From assembly GCA_904501755.1 (NCBI GenBank), contig CAJGBV010000014.1, forward strand, positions 1 to 56,006: DNA of 56,006 nt, given 5' to 3'. The notes beneath the pieces are model-generated. The model was not told where the DNA came from and did no database searches. It saw only the letters and a program-made list of their open reading frames with translations. This document shows positions 17,460 through 24,617 of the stretch, in pieces (the first letter of the stretch is position 1; every line of letters starts with the position of its first letter). Made by a program: the position numbers and the translations under genes. This DNA is from Clostridiaceae bacterium (GTDB taxonomy: Bacteria > Bacillota > Clostridia > Oscillospirales > Acutalibacteraceae).

Positions 17460-17694
17460 AAGCTTTATTTATGGATATTGACGGAAGGTTTCCTAAATTA
17501 TCATTTTCTTTTGTGTTGGGAATTGATTTTAAATACTGTGTATCACCGCGATGGGCTATACCTACCCCTGAAATCTTTCCTTGCTTTGCCATATTAACGG
17601 CATCAGCCTTTGAAACAAGACTTTCGTCGGATAGCTTGTATCCGGTTACTCTGCCTTGTTCTTTTACCAGACCTATTATTTTCTTTGCATCATC
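17440..17694 (-). pseudogene. DUF3892-domain protein gene without a usable start
   Basis: Translation of the minus strand gives about 84 residues beginning DDAKKIIGLVKEQGRVTG and containing KQGKISGVGIAHRGDTQYLK and LGNLPSISI. This matches my recollection of the small DUF3892 family of Firmicutes, whose function is unknown. The 3' end is complete, with a TAG and terminator. The 5' end has no in-frame start: a TAA lies at 17719-17721, and the only ATG codons (17688-17693) are one base out of frame. A single missing base after ATG would restore a normal Met-Asp-Ala-Lys start, but there is also no ribosome site. I read it as a remnant damaged at its 5' edge, where the repeat-rich patch begins. 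Confidence 0.65.
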
Positions 17695-17720
17695 GTTGGG
17701 GTGGGGGCAAGGACTTTTTT

Positions 17721-17753
17721 AGTGAAGAGTGAAGAGGTAATAGGTAATAAGTA
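17721..17753. repeat. Short tandem repeats AGTGAAG and GGTAATA
   Basis: AGTGAAG occurs twice in tandem (17721-17734) and GGTAATA twice (17737-17750). Such low-complexity runs often mark edges of small repeat elements in Clostridia. Nothing else is encoded here. Confidence 0.6.
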
Positions 17754-17783
17754 AAAATTCCAAGAACTTAACGTCCCTGGAAT
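17752..17783 (-). terminator. Solo minus-strand terminator
   Basis: On the minus strand ATTCCAGGGAC and GTTCTTGGAAT form an 11-bp stem (two G-U pairs) with loop GTTAA, followed by TTTTT. On the plus strand the same positions are A-C mismatches, so the structure is maintained only for minus-strand RNA. No gene precedes it directly; see the tRNA-like tail at 17788-17798. Confidence 0.7.
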
Positions 17784-17845
17784 ATTTGGTCGGAGTGGTG
17801 TTATAGAAATCACGCGGAAATTTGCATAAATACCGGGTTTAAAAT

Positions 17846-18012
17846 CAAGGCGAAGCCTTGTATATCACCAAAACTTTAGTTTTGCATATCATCAGTGGCG
17901 AAGCTACTGTATCTCATCAAGGCGCAGAATTATGCACCTTTGGTGATGATATGCGCCTAACGGCGATGATATACACGCTAAAGCATGATGATATACCAAG
18001 CCTGCGGCTTGG
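17846..18012. repeat. Symmetric array of seven small hairpins with TATATCATC/GATGATATA spacers
   Basis: Seven short palindromes follow each other: 17846-17860 (CAAGGC/GCCTTG), 17869-17884 (CAAAACT/AGTTTTG), 17894-17908 (AGTGGC/GCTACT), 17919-17940 (AAGGCGCA/TGCACCTT), 17954-17965 (CGCC/GGCG), 17974-17987 (CACGC/GCATG) and 17996-18012 (CCAAGCC/GGCTTGG). They are separated by six 9-10 base spacers. The first three read TATATCACC, CATATCATC and GTATCTCATC. The last three read the reverse complement form, GATGATATG, GATGATATA, GATGATATA. The whole element is therefore an imperfect inverted repeat centred near 17930, able to fold into a long stem with side hairpins. It fills the stretch between the tRNA-Pro terminator and the solo terminator; no ORF is credible here. 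It is probably a non-autonomous repeat family of the genome. Confidence 0.75.
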
Positions 18013-18014
18013 AT

Positions 18015-18046
18015 AAAAAATCCGCCGACAAGGTCGACGGATTTTT
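18015..18046 (-). terminator. Intrinsic terminator of tRNA-Pro
   Basis: Minus-strand AAAAATCCG-T-CGAC, loop CTT, GTCG-G-CGGATTTTTT makes a stem of 9+4 bp with one G-T apposition and a U tract. It begins at the encoded CCA of the tRNA. Confidence 0.88.
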
Positions 18047-18121
18047 GGTCGAGGTGACAGGACTCGAACCTGCGGCATCTAGTTCCCAAAACTAGCGCCC
18101 TACCAACTGGGCGACACCTCG
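18046..18121 (-). tRNA. tRNA-Pro, anticodon UGG, CCA encoded
   Basis: A 76-base cloverleaf reads on the minus strand. Acceptor arms are CGAGGTG/CACCTCG and D-stem GCCC/GGGC with AGTTGGTA loop. The anticodon stem is CTAGT/ACTAG with loop TTTGGGA (anticodon TGG, with G37 as in proline tRNAs). The T-arm is GCAGG-TTCGAGT-CCTGT, with one G-U pair. Discriminator A and CCA (18046-18048) are encoded. Anticodon UGG reads CCA and, by wobble, other proline codons. It has its own promoter and terminator. Confidence 0.96.
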
Positions 18122-18154
18122 GTGCTAAGCTATTTGTTTTTCAAGCCGAATAAC

Positions 18155-18183
18155 ATTATACTTCAAAATATTTGGTTTGTCAA
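18155..18183 (-). promoter_or_regulatory. Consensus sigma-A promoter of tRNA-Pro
   Basis: On the minus strand TTGACA (18178-18183), a 17-base spacer and TATAAT (18155-18160) are exact consensus boxes, 33 bases before the tRNA 5' end. Strength fits a stable RNA gene. Confidence 0.9.
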
Positions 18184-18186
18184 CAG

Positions 18187-18226
18187 AAAAATCAAGGGTG
18201 ACAGAAATTTCTGCCATCCTTGATTT
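18187..18226 (-). terminator. Intrinsic terminator of the MerR-kinase gene
   Basis: AAAATCAAGGGTGACAGAAA pairs with TTTCTGCCATCCTTGATTTT across 20 positions, with one A-C mismatch, one G-T pair and almost no loop. It lies 19 bases after the stop of the minus-strand fusion gene and ends next to the tRNA promoter. Confidence 0.8.
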
Positions 18227-18245
18227 TATAGCATTTATTTTACTA

Positions 18246-19973
18246 TTATTTATAGATTATAAAATCTTCAAAAGCCTTGTCGTTATTTAATATCTTACAA
18301 GCTATGGCAGCAAAAAGAACTGCACCTACAGAGGCTTCCTCTTTGGTGGCTGAAATCTGAACAGGAAGCTCAAACATATTTTCAAGAATATTTTTATAAA
18401 CGGGTAATTTTTGTATAGCGTTACCTGATGCAACAACGGTTGCGACCTTTTCGGTTTTGCCTTCAAAGTATTCATATAGCTCACGGCAGATACCTGTTAA
18501 GAAACCTAGAGCTAAATTGCCGGGTGTAAAATTAGTTGTGGTTATATCTAAAATTGAACCTGTGCAATCTGGGCAGTGGCGTTTGCCACGGAAGCTTGTG
18601 TTTACGGTCAACGGAGTGATTTCATTGTCAAAAGCCTGTTGTGCTAATATATTAAGTGTTTCGTACTGAGGAGAGTCGCTGTTGTTAGCTTCTTTTTCAA
18701 AGGCTCTAAAGAATTTTTCCAGCAGTGCATAAGAATCACCGCCGCACAGAGCAGAATAGCACTGAATATATTTGCCCTTTACAAGCGGTCTGACTTCTAA
18801 GGGAGGGGCAACATCAAGGGTGTCGGTGAGAGCGGAAATCTGACTGCCTGTTCCGATATTAACAAGTACACTGTTGGTAATATTTTTAACAGAGCCTAAT
18901 ATGCTCGCCTGGTTGTCACCGATAGCAACAGAAACAGGAATACCATTATATTGTCCGCATATAGCGTAATCGTCTGTGACTTTTGGAAGAGTAATACCTG
19001 TTATACCAAGCTTTTCTATAATATCAGATTTAAAACGATTTTCTTTTAAATTAAAAAGACCGTAGCTTGCGGCAACGCTGTTGTGCATAAGGGGTAGGGT
19101 AGTACCTGTTAACTTCATAGCAACATAATCCATTATACTGCAGATACTGTGAGCGTTTTTAGGAACAAGTTCGTTACAGCTATTGTAGTAAAGTGTTGCA
19201 AATCCATAACCTGTAGAAAGCTTTTCACCGGTTAAATTGAAAACCTGCTGACAGTAGGTAATACCATCTTTATATATTCTGTCACCTCGTTTGTCCTGCC
19301 AATTGATAAGAGGAGAAACAGCATTTCCGTTTTTATCAATATAAAGAACTCCGTGCATTTGTCCTGTTACACCGATAACCTTAATTTGCGGATAGCTGTT
19401 TACAATATCGGCAGATAGCTTAACAGCCTTTTGGCAGATTATGTTTGCATCATGTTCGCTTAAATCCGATTTTGCACTGTCTATGCGGCTGTTATTGGGA
19501 AGAGAATAGAATTCAATTTGTTTTTTGCTTGTCAGGTTAAGAATAACAGCACTTATTGTAGTGGTTCCAATGTCAATACCCAGTGCAAGAATGTCATCGT
19601 CATTAATTAACGTTTCTTCTTTTTCATCAAGCTCGAATTTTTCTTCAAACTCACTGTTTTCATATTTCTTAAAAATTGCACAGCAATTTGCAAAGTGTTC
19701 AGAGTGAGCTCCGTATTCATTCTCTATTTCTTTTTCACGTTTTTCCAGAAGCTCGTCTATGGTTATTAAGTTACTAAAAAGAAGCTTAATATCGGAAATC
19801 GATACCCCAGCCATTCTCAGAAGCTTTATTTTGCTGAGGCTTTCAATATTCTCATCACTATAGTCGCGGTATCCGTTTTCGCTTCTTTCTACTTTTATAA
19901 GACCCTTTTCTTCGTAAAGTCTGATTGCTTTCTTAGAAAGACCTGTTTGTTTTTGCACCTCGTTAATAATCAC
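18246..19973 (-). CDS. MerR DNA-binding domain fused to an FGGY sugar kinase (sedoheptulokinase-like)
   Basis: One 575-residue chain joins two families. Residues 1-70 are a MerR winged helix: VQKQTGLSKKAIRLYEEKGLI, then RSENGYRDYS, then LLRMAGVSISDIKLLF. Residues 75-120 form a charged helix that could be the MerR dimer coil. From about 130 an FGGY kinase begins with LALGIDIGTTTISAVILN, followed by VTGQMHGVLYID, NWQDKRGDRIY, AIGDNQASILG with the likely catalytic Asp, and VNIGTGSQIS. The kinase part looks most like sedoheptulokinase, but the sugar is not certain. I chose GTG 19973 because TGAGGTG sits 6 bases before it; the longer GTG at 19982 overlaps that site. The promoter has a 19-bp spacer with a dyad, as for MerR targets, so the protein probably controls itself. 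The kinase motifs look intact, so it may act both as enzyme and sugar sensor. Confidence 0.88.
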   Translation of the reverse strand: MIINEVQKQTGLSKKAIRLYEEKGLIKVERSENGYRDYSDENIESLSKIKLLRMAGVSISDIKLLFSNLITIDELLEKREKEIENEYGAHSEHFANCCAIFKKYENSEFEEKFELDEKEETLINDDDILALGIDIGTTTISAVILNLTSKKQIEFYSLPNNSRIDSAKSDLSEHDANIICQKAVKLSADIVNSYPQIKVIGVTGQMHGVLYIDKNGNAVSPLINWQDKRGDRIYKDGITYCQQVFNLTGEKLSTGYGFATLYYNSCNELVPKNAHSICSIMDYVAMKLTGTTLPLMHNSVAASYGLFNLKENRFKSDIIEKLGITGITLPKVTDDYAICGQYNGIPVSVAIGDNQASILGSVKNITNSVLVNIGTGSQISALTDTLDVAPPLEVRPLVKGKYIQCYSALCGGDSYALLEKFFRAFEKEANNSDSPQYETLNILAQQAFDNEITPLTVNTSFRGKRHCPDCTGSILDITTTNFTPGNLALGFLTGICRELYEYFEGKTEKVATVVASGNAIQKLPVYKNILENMFELPVQISATKEEASVGAVLFAAIACKILNNDKAFEDFIIYK

Positions 19974-20008
19974 AAAAAACACCTCATACAGTATAATAAT
20001 CTATACTA

Positions 20009-20039
20009 ATTATAAACCATTCCCTAAGGGGAATGTCAA
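20009..20039 (-). promoter_or_regulatory. MerR-type promoter with 19-bp spacer and internal dyad
   Basis: On the minus strand TTGACA (20034-20039) and TATAAT (20009-20014) are separated by 19 bases. The dyad ATTCCC-CTTA-GGGAAT (20019-20034) fills most of the spacer. Over-long spacers with a dyad are the hallmark of promoters controlled by MerR proteins, which twist the DNA to activate. It lies directly before the MerR-kinase gene. Confidence 0.82.
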
Positions 20040-20043
20040 GAAA

Positions 20044-20074
20044 AATATCCCTGTTTTTTAAAAACAGGGATATT
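20044..20074 (-). terminator. Intrinsic terminator of the phosphoesterase pair
   Basis: AATATCCCTGTTTT and AAAACAGGGATATT form a perfect 14-bp stem with a 3-base loop; TTTC follows on the minus strand. It separates the phosphoesterase operon from the MerR-type promoter just behind it. Confidence 0.85.
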
Positions 20075-20077
20075 GAG

Positions 20078-21085
20078 TTAAAAGTCAAGTTTAAAGAATT
20101 TGTTGGTGATGTATGGGTCGTATGGATGCTGAAGATCTTTATTCTTGGGTTCGATACCAAAAAGCCAACGTGACTGCATACCGTCTACAGTTACGACACC
20201 TTCATCATCTATTGTTACTATAGCACACAAAGGTTCTTCGGAGTAATATAAGTTTTTTGTAGGAAGGTCAATGAACTTCTTTTGATAACTGCCTCTTAGA
20301 TTGCCGTTCTCATCATAATCTAAATATTCGTATGTGTAATCTTCCGGATAAGCAGGTTCTTTTTTCTGGTTTCCGTTAAGGTATTGAGTAGCGGTAATAG
20401 CATAATAAATTACATCATTTATTCCTGCATAGTATTCGGCGTGAAGGTCACCGTTTATACACATAACACCTGTGTGCTTATATTTCTTAAGTAATTCTCT
20501 GACCTCAAAACCATTGCCGCAGTTAAAGTTAAAACAACCGCTTAGTGGATGGTGTGAGAAAAGAATAGCTTTAAGTCCTTTCTCCTGAGCATCAGCCAAG
20601 GTTTCATCTAACCATACCATTTCATCGGGATGGGCATAAGCTAAATTAATGTTACCGGGCTTACCCATAGTACGACCTGATTCGGTATGCTCCCACTCAT
20701 TAGTAACAGGGTCAAGGGAATAATTTGTATCAAGACCGATAAGGCGTATTCCGTTTATGTCGGTGTACCAATAGCTTGCATTGGGGAATGGGCGGTTTAC
20801 TTCTCTGTTAGTAAGACGCTGAGCCACAAAATCCAAATAATTTCCCTTTACTTCAAGCTCGTGATTTCCCACAATACCGTAAACGGGAAGATTATGCTTG
20901 TTTTCCAAAAGGACTTTATAAATTTCAGGAGAATGTATCGGGTCTACGCAAAAGTCACCGCACTGCATAACGAAATCAACCTTTTCATCAGCACCGCGCT
21001 GTAAAACTTTTTCGAGGTCTTTAGTGGTAATAGCATATTTGGTTTTACAGTAGTGAAAATCGGAAAAAAGTAAAAATTTAATCAT
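20078..21085 (-). CDS. Calcineurin-like metallophosphoesterase, second of tandem pair
   Basis: This 335-residue protein has the calcineurin-like phosphoesterase core: FSDFH (Asp9, His11), MQCGDF near residues 42-47, GIVGNHELE near 74-82, and SHHPLSG near 182-188. The last metal motif reads NGDLHAEY instead of the usual GHxH, so one ligand is Asp in place of His. I chose the ATG at 21085 because AAGGGTG precedes it by 7 bases; an upstream extension would overlap the neighbour. It follows the paralogous gene by 11 bases. The substrate is unknown. Family members cleave phosphomonoesters or diesters of nucleotides, sugars or lipids. There is no signal peptide, so it probably acts in the cytoplasm. 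Confidence 0.85.
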   Translation of the reverse strand: MIKFLLFSDFHYCKTKYAITTKDLEKVLQRGADEKVDFVMQCGDFCVDPIHSPEIYKVLLENKHNLPVYGIVGNHELEVKGNYLDFVAQRLTNREVNRPFPNASYWYTDINGIRLIGLDTNYSLDPVTNEWEHTESGRTMGKPGNINLAYAHPDEMVWLDETLADAQEKGLKAILFSHHPLSGCFNFNCGNGFEVRELLKKYKHTGVMCINGDLHAEYYAGINDVIYYAITATQYLNGNQKKEPAYPEDYTYEYLDYDENGNLRGSYQKKFIDLPTKNLYYSEEPLCAIVTIDDEGVVTVDGMQSRWLFGIEPKNKDLQHPYDPYITNKFFKLDF

Positions 21086-21096
21086 ATTGTTCACCC

Positions 21097-22062
21097 TTAT
21101 ATTATCTGAAATTTGTTTGAAGAAATCTGAGGTCTTACGCCGTCTTTTATAAGCTCCTCGCTGTTTTTGGGTTCCCAACCTTCACCCCAACAGCCTTTTT
21201 TGCCGTCGACAATAATTTCAAAATCGTCGGTAATTGTAACGTTGGTGTAAAGGGGAACACCATAGCGATGGGGGGTACTGTTTTTGCAATCCCACCAACC
21301 CATTATAGTAGAGTTTACAGAGAAGAAGACTATATTGTCAGCCATACCTGCGTGGTCGGTGTGGTAGTGTCCGTTAATAGACATTATTACAGTATGAGGA
21401 CGTTTTGCATTAACTTTATTAAACATTTCACGTACCACATCAATATCACCTGAGGGAGTAGGGAATTCCCAACCACCCTCTTTAAACCCTGCGAAACCTG
21501 CATGCGAAAAGGTGATACAATGAAGACCTTTTTCGGCAGCGTCTTCTAACAGATTGTTAAGCCAGTCTAATTGTTTTGGTCCAAGAATATGGCGGGGGTT
21601 ATTTTCAGGAGGAGCCTCTCCCATACCTGCAGGGGCGTGTTTAATCTTATCTTCTTTTGGAAAATAAGAGTGATTTGTGTCAAGACAGATAAATCTGTAC
21701 TGACCTTTATCAACATGATAATATGTAATTTCTCCGTTGCCTACTTTACCATCTTCTGTTGCCCAAACAGCATTTTGGTCGTTCGTTAAACGTGGGGTAA
21801 CAAAATCAGGGGTATCTCCTATGGTTTGGGTATCGTGGTTGCCGTAGGTTCCATAAACCTTTAGAGAATATTTATTGTTAAGTATAACATCTAAGAGATC
21901 GGTAGAACTTGGCCAATCTCTGATAAGATCACCGCAGTGTAAAACAAATTCGGAGTTGCTTTTGTCTGCAAAACCTAAAATTTCTTGCATATGTTCGATT
22001 TTAGAAGCACCGTTTGGCGACTCATAATGGAAATCGGAAAAAACCGTAAATTTTATACTCAT
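21097..22062 (-). CDS. Calcineurin-like metallophosphoesterase, first of tandem pair
   Basis: This 321-residue phosphoesterase resembles its downstream neighbour across the whole chain and probably arose with it by duplication. Metal motifs are canonical: FSDFHY near residues 8-13, LHCGDLIRD near 41-49, TYGNHDTQ near 73-80, FSHAGF, and INGHYHTDH with both histidines. The C-terminus is tryptophan-rich (MGWWDC, CWGEGWEPKN). There is no signal peptide. The ATG has the site GGAGGT at 7 bases, and a promoter lies at 22096-22124. The pair sits beside the MerR-sugar kinase gene, so an opposing role on the same phosphorylated sugar is conceivable but only inferred. Confidence 0.86.
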   Translation of the reverse strand: MSIKFTVFSDFHYESPNGASKIEHMQEILGFADKSNSEFVLHCGDLIRDWPSSTDLLDVILNNKYSLKVYGTYGNHDTQTIGDTPDFVTPRLTNDQNAVWATEDGKVGNGEITYYHVDKGQYRFICLDTNHSYFPKEDKIKHAPAGMGEAPPENNPRHILGPKQLDWLNNLLEDAAEKGLHCITFSHAGFAGFKEGGWEFPTPSGDIDVVREMFNKVNAKRPHTVIMSINGHYHTDHAGMADNIVFFSVNSTIMGWWDCKNSTPHRYGVPLYTNVTITDDFEIIVDGKKGCWGEGWEPKNSEELIKDGVRPQISSNKFQII

Positions 22063-22095
22063 AATAGTACCTCCAATACTATTTTGTTTACCCTA

Positions 22096-22124
22096 ATTAT
22101 ATACACACCGACGGTTAAAGTAAA
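22096..22124 (-). promoter_or_regulatory. Probable promoter of the phosphoesterase pair
   Basis: On the minus strand TTTACT (22119-22124), a 17-base spacer and TATAAT (22096-22101). The spacer contains the small palindrome ACCGTCGGT. The -35 box is weak, so activation is possible. Confidence 0.6.
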
Positions 22125-22173
22125 GTGAAAAAAGAAAACGAAAAAAAGTCGTTTTTGTTTCACTCAAAAAAAG

Positions 22174-22206
22174 ACACCGCAACGAACATTACGTTCATTG
22201 CGGTGT
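22174..22206 (-). terminator. Intrinsic terminator of hppA
   Basis: ACACCGCAATGAA and TTCGTTGCGGTGT form a 13-bp stem (one T-G pair) with loop CGTAATG, followed on the minus strand by CTTTTTTT. It is 43 bases after the hppA stop. Confidence 0.9.
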
Positions 22207-22248
22207 TTGCTAAAACTGTCGGTTAACAGTCTTATTTTTATGATTTTA

Positions 22249-24336
22249 TTACAGAATTGAGAAAGCTACAACTACGCCTGCGAATACAATGGAAACCATA
22301 GAGAGAAGCTTTATAAGGATGTTGATAGAGGGGCCTGAAGTATCTTTGAATGGGTCACCTACCGTATCACCTACAACGGCAGCCTTGTGATTTTCACTGC
22401 CTTTGCCACCGTGAACACCGCTTTCGATGTACTTCTTGGCATTATCCCAGGCACCGCCTGAATTGGACATAAATATAGCCATAAGGAATCCGGTAACAGT
22501 TGCACCTGCAAGCATACCTACAACACCTGTAACACCAAGAACAATGCCTACAATTATGGGTGAAACAACAGCTACGAGGGTGGGAAGAATCATTTCCTTA
22601 AGACTTGCCTTTGTACAAAGGTCAACACAGGAAGCGTAATCAGGCTGTGCGGTTCCTTCCATAATGCCGCCGATTTCCTTAAACTGACGGCGTACCTCTT
22701 TAACAACACTCTGTGCAGCTTTGCCCACAGAGGTCATAGTGATAGCTGCAAAAACAAAGGGTAGACAAGCACCTACAAAAAGACCGATAAGAACAGAGGG
22801 GGAGGTGATGCTTAAATCTGCAACCTTTTCTGCTCCGCCTTCAATAGTATTAACCTTATCAATGTAAGAGGACATAAGAGCAAGAGCTGTGAGAGCGGCA
22901 GAGCCTATTGCAAAGCCCTTGCCTGTAGCGGCAGTGGTGTTACCGAGAGAATCAAGAGCATCGGTTCTCTCTCTTACCTTTTCATCAAGTCTTGCCATCT
23001 GAGCAATACCGCCTGCATTATCGGCAACAGGGCCGTAAGCGTCGGTAGCAAGTGTAATACCCAGAGTAGAGAGCATACCGACAGCCGCAAGAGCGATACC
23101 GTAAAGTCCCATAGAAGCACTGTCCTTACCGTCCGAAACAAAGAAGGCGACAAGTATACATACCGAAATAATAATGATGGGGAGCAGGGTAGACATCATA
23201 CCTACAGACAGACCGCTTATTATAACGGTAGCGGTTCCTGTTTCACTGCTTGAAGCAAGGTTTTTGGTGGGCTTATATGTGTCAGAGGTAAAGTATTCGG
23301 TAGCCTGACCGATAAGCACACCTGCAACAAGTCCTGCTAAAATAGCGAAGTAAATTGTCCAGTTTTCCTTGCCCAGTACGAAGTAAACAAGGGGCAGAGA
23401 AATGATAGCAATGAAAATAGCAGAAAGGTTAGTGCCCTTTGAAAGAGCGGTGAGAAGCTGTTTCTGAGTTGCGTTTTCCTTTGTGCTTACAAGGAAGGTA
23501 CCGAATATTGAACATATAATACCTACTGCGGCAATAAGAAGAGGCAGAGCCATAGCACTGAAGCTTCCGTTCATTGCGGCAACACCCAGAGCACAGGCGG
23601 AAATAATAGAGCCAACATAAGATTCGTAAAGGTCGGCACCCATACCTGCAACGTCACCAACATTATCACCAACATTGTCAGCAATAACAGCGGGGTTTCT
23701 TGGGTCATCCTCGGGGATACCAGCTTCAACCTTACCTACAAGGTCAGCACCTACATCGGCAGCCTTTGTGAAGATACCGCCGCCCACTCTTGCAAAAAGT
23801 GCCATTGAAGAAGCACCCATACCAAAGGTGAGCATTGCACCGGTAATATCTGAGGTAGAAAGCTTGAATATGAATTTAAGAATAATAAACCATACAGAAA
23901 GGTCAAGAAGACCTAAACCTACAACGGTAAATCCCATAACGCTTCCTGCAGAAAAGGCAACACGAAGTCCTTTATTAAGACCCTCCTGACAGGCATTGGC
24001 GGTTCTTGAATTTGCAAGAGTAGCTATCTTCATTCCTACAAAGCCTGAAAGAGCAGAGAAAACTCCGCCGGTCAGGAAAGCAAAGGGAACGTAAGGGGTA
24101 AGCATCTTAGCAAGAGCCATAACGCCTAAAATAACAAACATAACTGCAAAGAAGATTGCAACTATTTTATACTGACGTTTAAGATACGCGTTGGCACCCT
24201 GACGGATTGAATCAGCAATTTGTTTCATTCTTTCGGTGCCTTCTGACTGTTTGAGTACTTTTATTGCTGTGAACAACGCAAAAAGCAGAGCAATAACTGC
24301 CGAGGCGAAAGCGAAAACAGCTATAAACTTCTCCAT
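22249..24336 (-). CDS. hppA: Membrane-bound ion-pumping pyrophosphatase
   Basis: This integral membrane pyrophosphatase couples PPi hydrolysis to export of Na+ and/or H+. The 695-residue chain with about 16 membrane segments is standard. The catalytic signature is in EDDPRNPAVIADNVGDNVGD near residues 209-228, and a second acidic cluster GDTVGDPFKDTSGPSINILIK lies near the C-terminus. The segment GNTTAATGKG has Ala where K+-independent enzymes have Lys, which points to the K+-dependent class that includes Na+ pumps. The ATG has an AGGAGG site, and a near-consensus promoter lies at 24375-24403. It is transcribed alone. Confidence 0.95.
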   Translation of the reverse strand: MEKFIAVFAFASAVIALLFALFTAIKVLKQSEGTERMKQIADSIRQGANAYLKRQYKIVAIFFAVMFVILGVMALAKMLTPYVPFAFLTGGVFSALSGFVGMKIATLANSRTANACQEGLNKGLRVAFSAGSVMGFTVVGLGLLDLSVWFIILKFIFKLSTSDITGAMLTFGMGASSMALFARVGGGIFTKAADVGADLVGKVEAGIPEDDPRNPAVIADNVGDNVGDVAGMGADLYESYVGSIISACALGVAAMNGSFSAMALPLLIAAVGIICSIFGTFLVSTKENATQKQLLTALSKGTNLSAIFIAIISLPLVYFVLGKENWTIYFAILAGLVAGVLIGQATEYFTSDTYKPTKNLASSSETGTATVIISGLSVGMMSTLLPIIIISVCILVAFFVSDGKDSASMGLYGIALAAVGMLSTLGITLATDAYGPVADNAGGIAQMARLDEKVRERTDALDSLGNTTAATGKGFAIGSAALTALALMSSYIDKVNTIEGGAEKVADLSITSPSVLIGLFVGACLPFVFAAITMTSVGKAAQSVVKEVRRQFKEIGGIMEGTAQPDYASCVDLCTKASLKEMILPTLVAVVSPIIVGIVLGVTGVVGMLAGATVTGFLMAIFMSNSGGAWDNAKKYIESGVHGGKGSENHKAAVVGDTVGDPFKDTSGPSINILIKLLSMVSIVFAGVVVAFSIL

Positions 24337-24374
24337 AATAATTTATCCTCCTAAAATTCGTTTTGTAATTAATA

Positions 24375-24403
24375 ATTATAATACGCATTGTTGAACTTTT
24401 CAA
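24375..24403 (-). promoter_or_regulatory. Promoter of hppA
   Basis: On the minus strand TTGAAA (24398-24403), a 17-base spacer and TATAAT (24375-24380), about 39 bases before the ATG. The roughly 210 bases from 24404 to 24617, between this promoter and the divergent one, are A+T-rich and show no gene or structured RNA that I can support. Confidence 0.78.
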
Positions 24404-24617
24404 TAGTTTTTTGCTCAAAAAGTAATAATATTAGCGAAAAAATCGGGATTTTTGAACCGAAATACAATTTGTTGTTAAAATTTTATCGAATGTCAACCGG
24501 TGCTTTTGGTTACTTAGATTAAGTGAAAAATACAAAATATCAGCTATGTTTTATCTGTTGCTTTATGTGAAACTGTGATTAAGAATTGTAAAATTTCCCA
24601 TAATGTAATTAATCGGC

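Noticed and set aside
17471..17722. Plus-strand 83-residue reading frame
   Set aside because: It is the shadow of the DUF3892 frame on the minus strand; it has no ribosome site and an unnatural composition.
17846..18012. CRISPR array
   Set aside because: Spacing is only 9-22 bases, the repeated part is short and inverts half way, and the units between are palindromes, not unique spacers. No cas gene is nearby.
17904..18089. 61-residue reading frame across the hairpin array and tRNA-Pro
   Set aside because: It overlaps a tRNA and a palindromic repeat; no ribosome site.
20078..21178. Longer start for the second phosphoesterase
   Set aside because: The added residues overlap the upstream gene and lack homology; ATG 21085 has a ribosome site.
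24404..24617. Riboswitch or small RNA between hppA and rnj
   Set aside because: The region is A+T-rich and I see only weak pairing such as AACCGG/GGTT near 24494-24511; no known riboswitch core.
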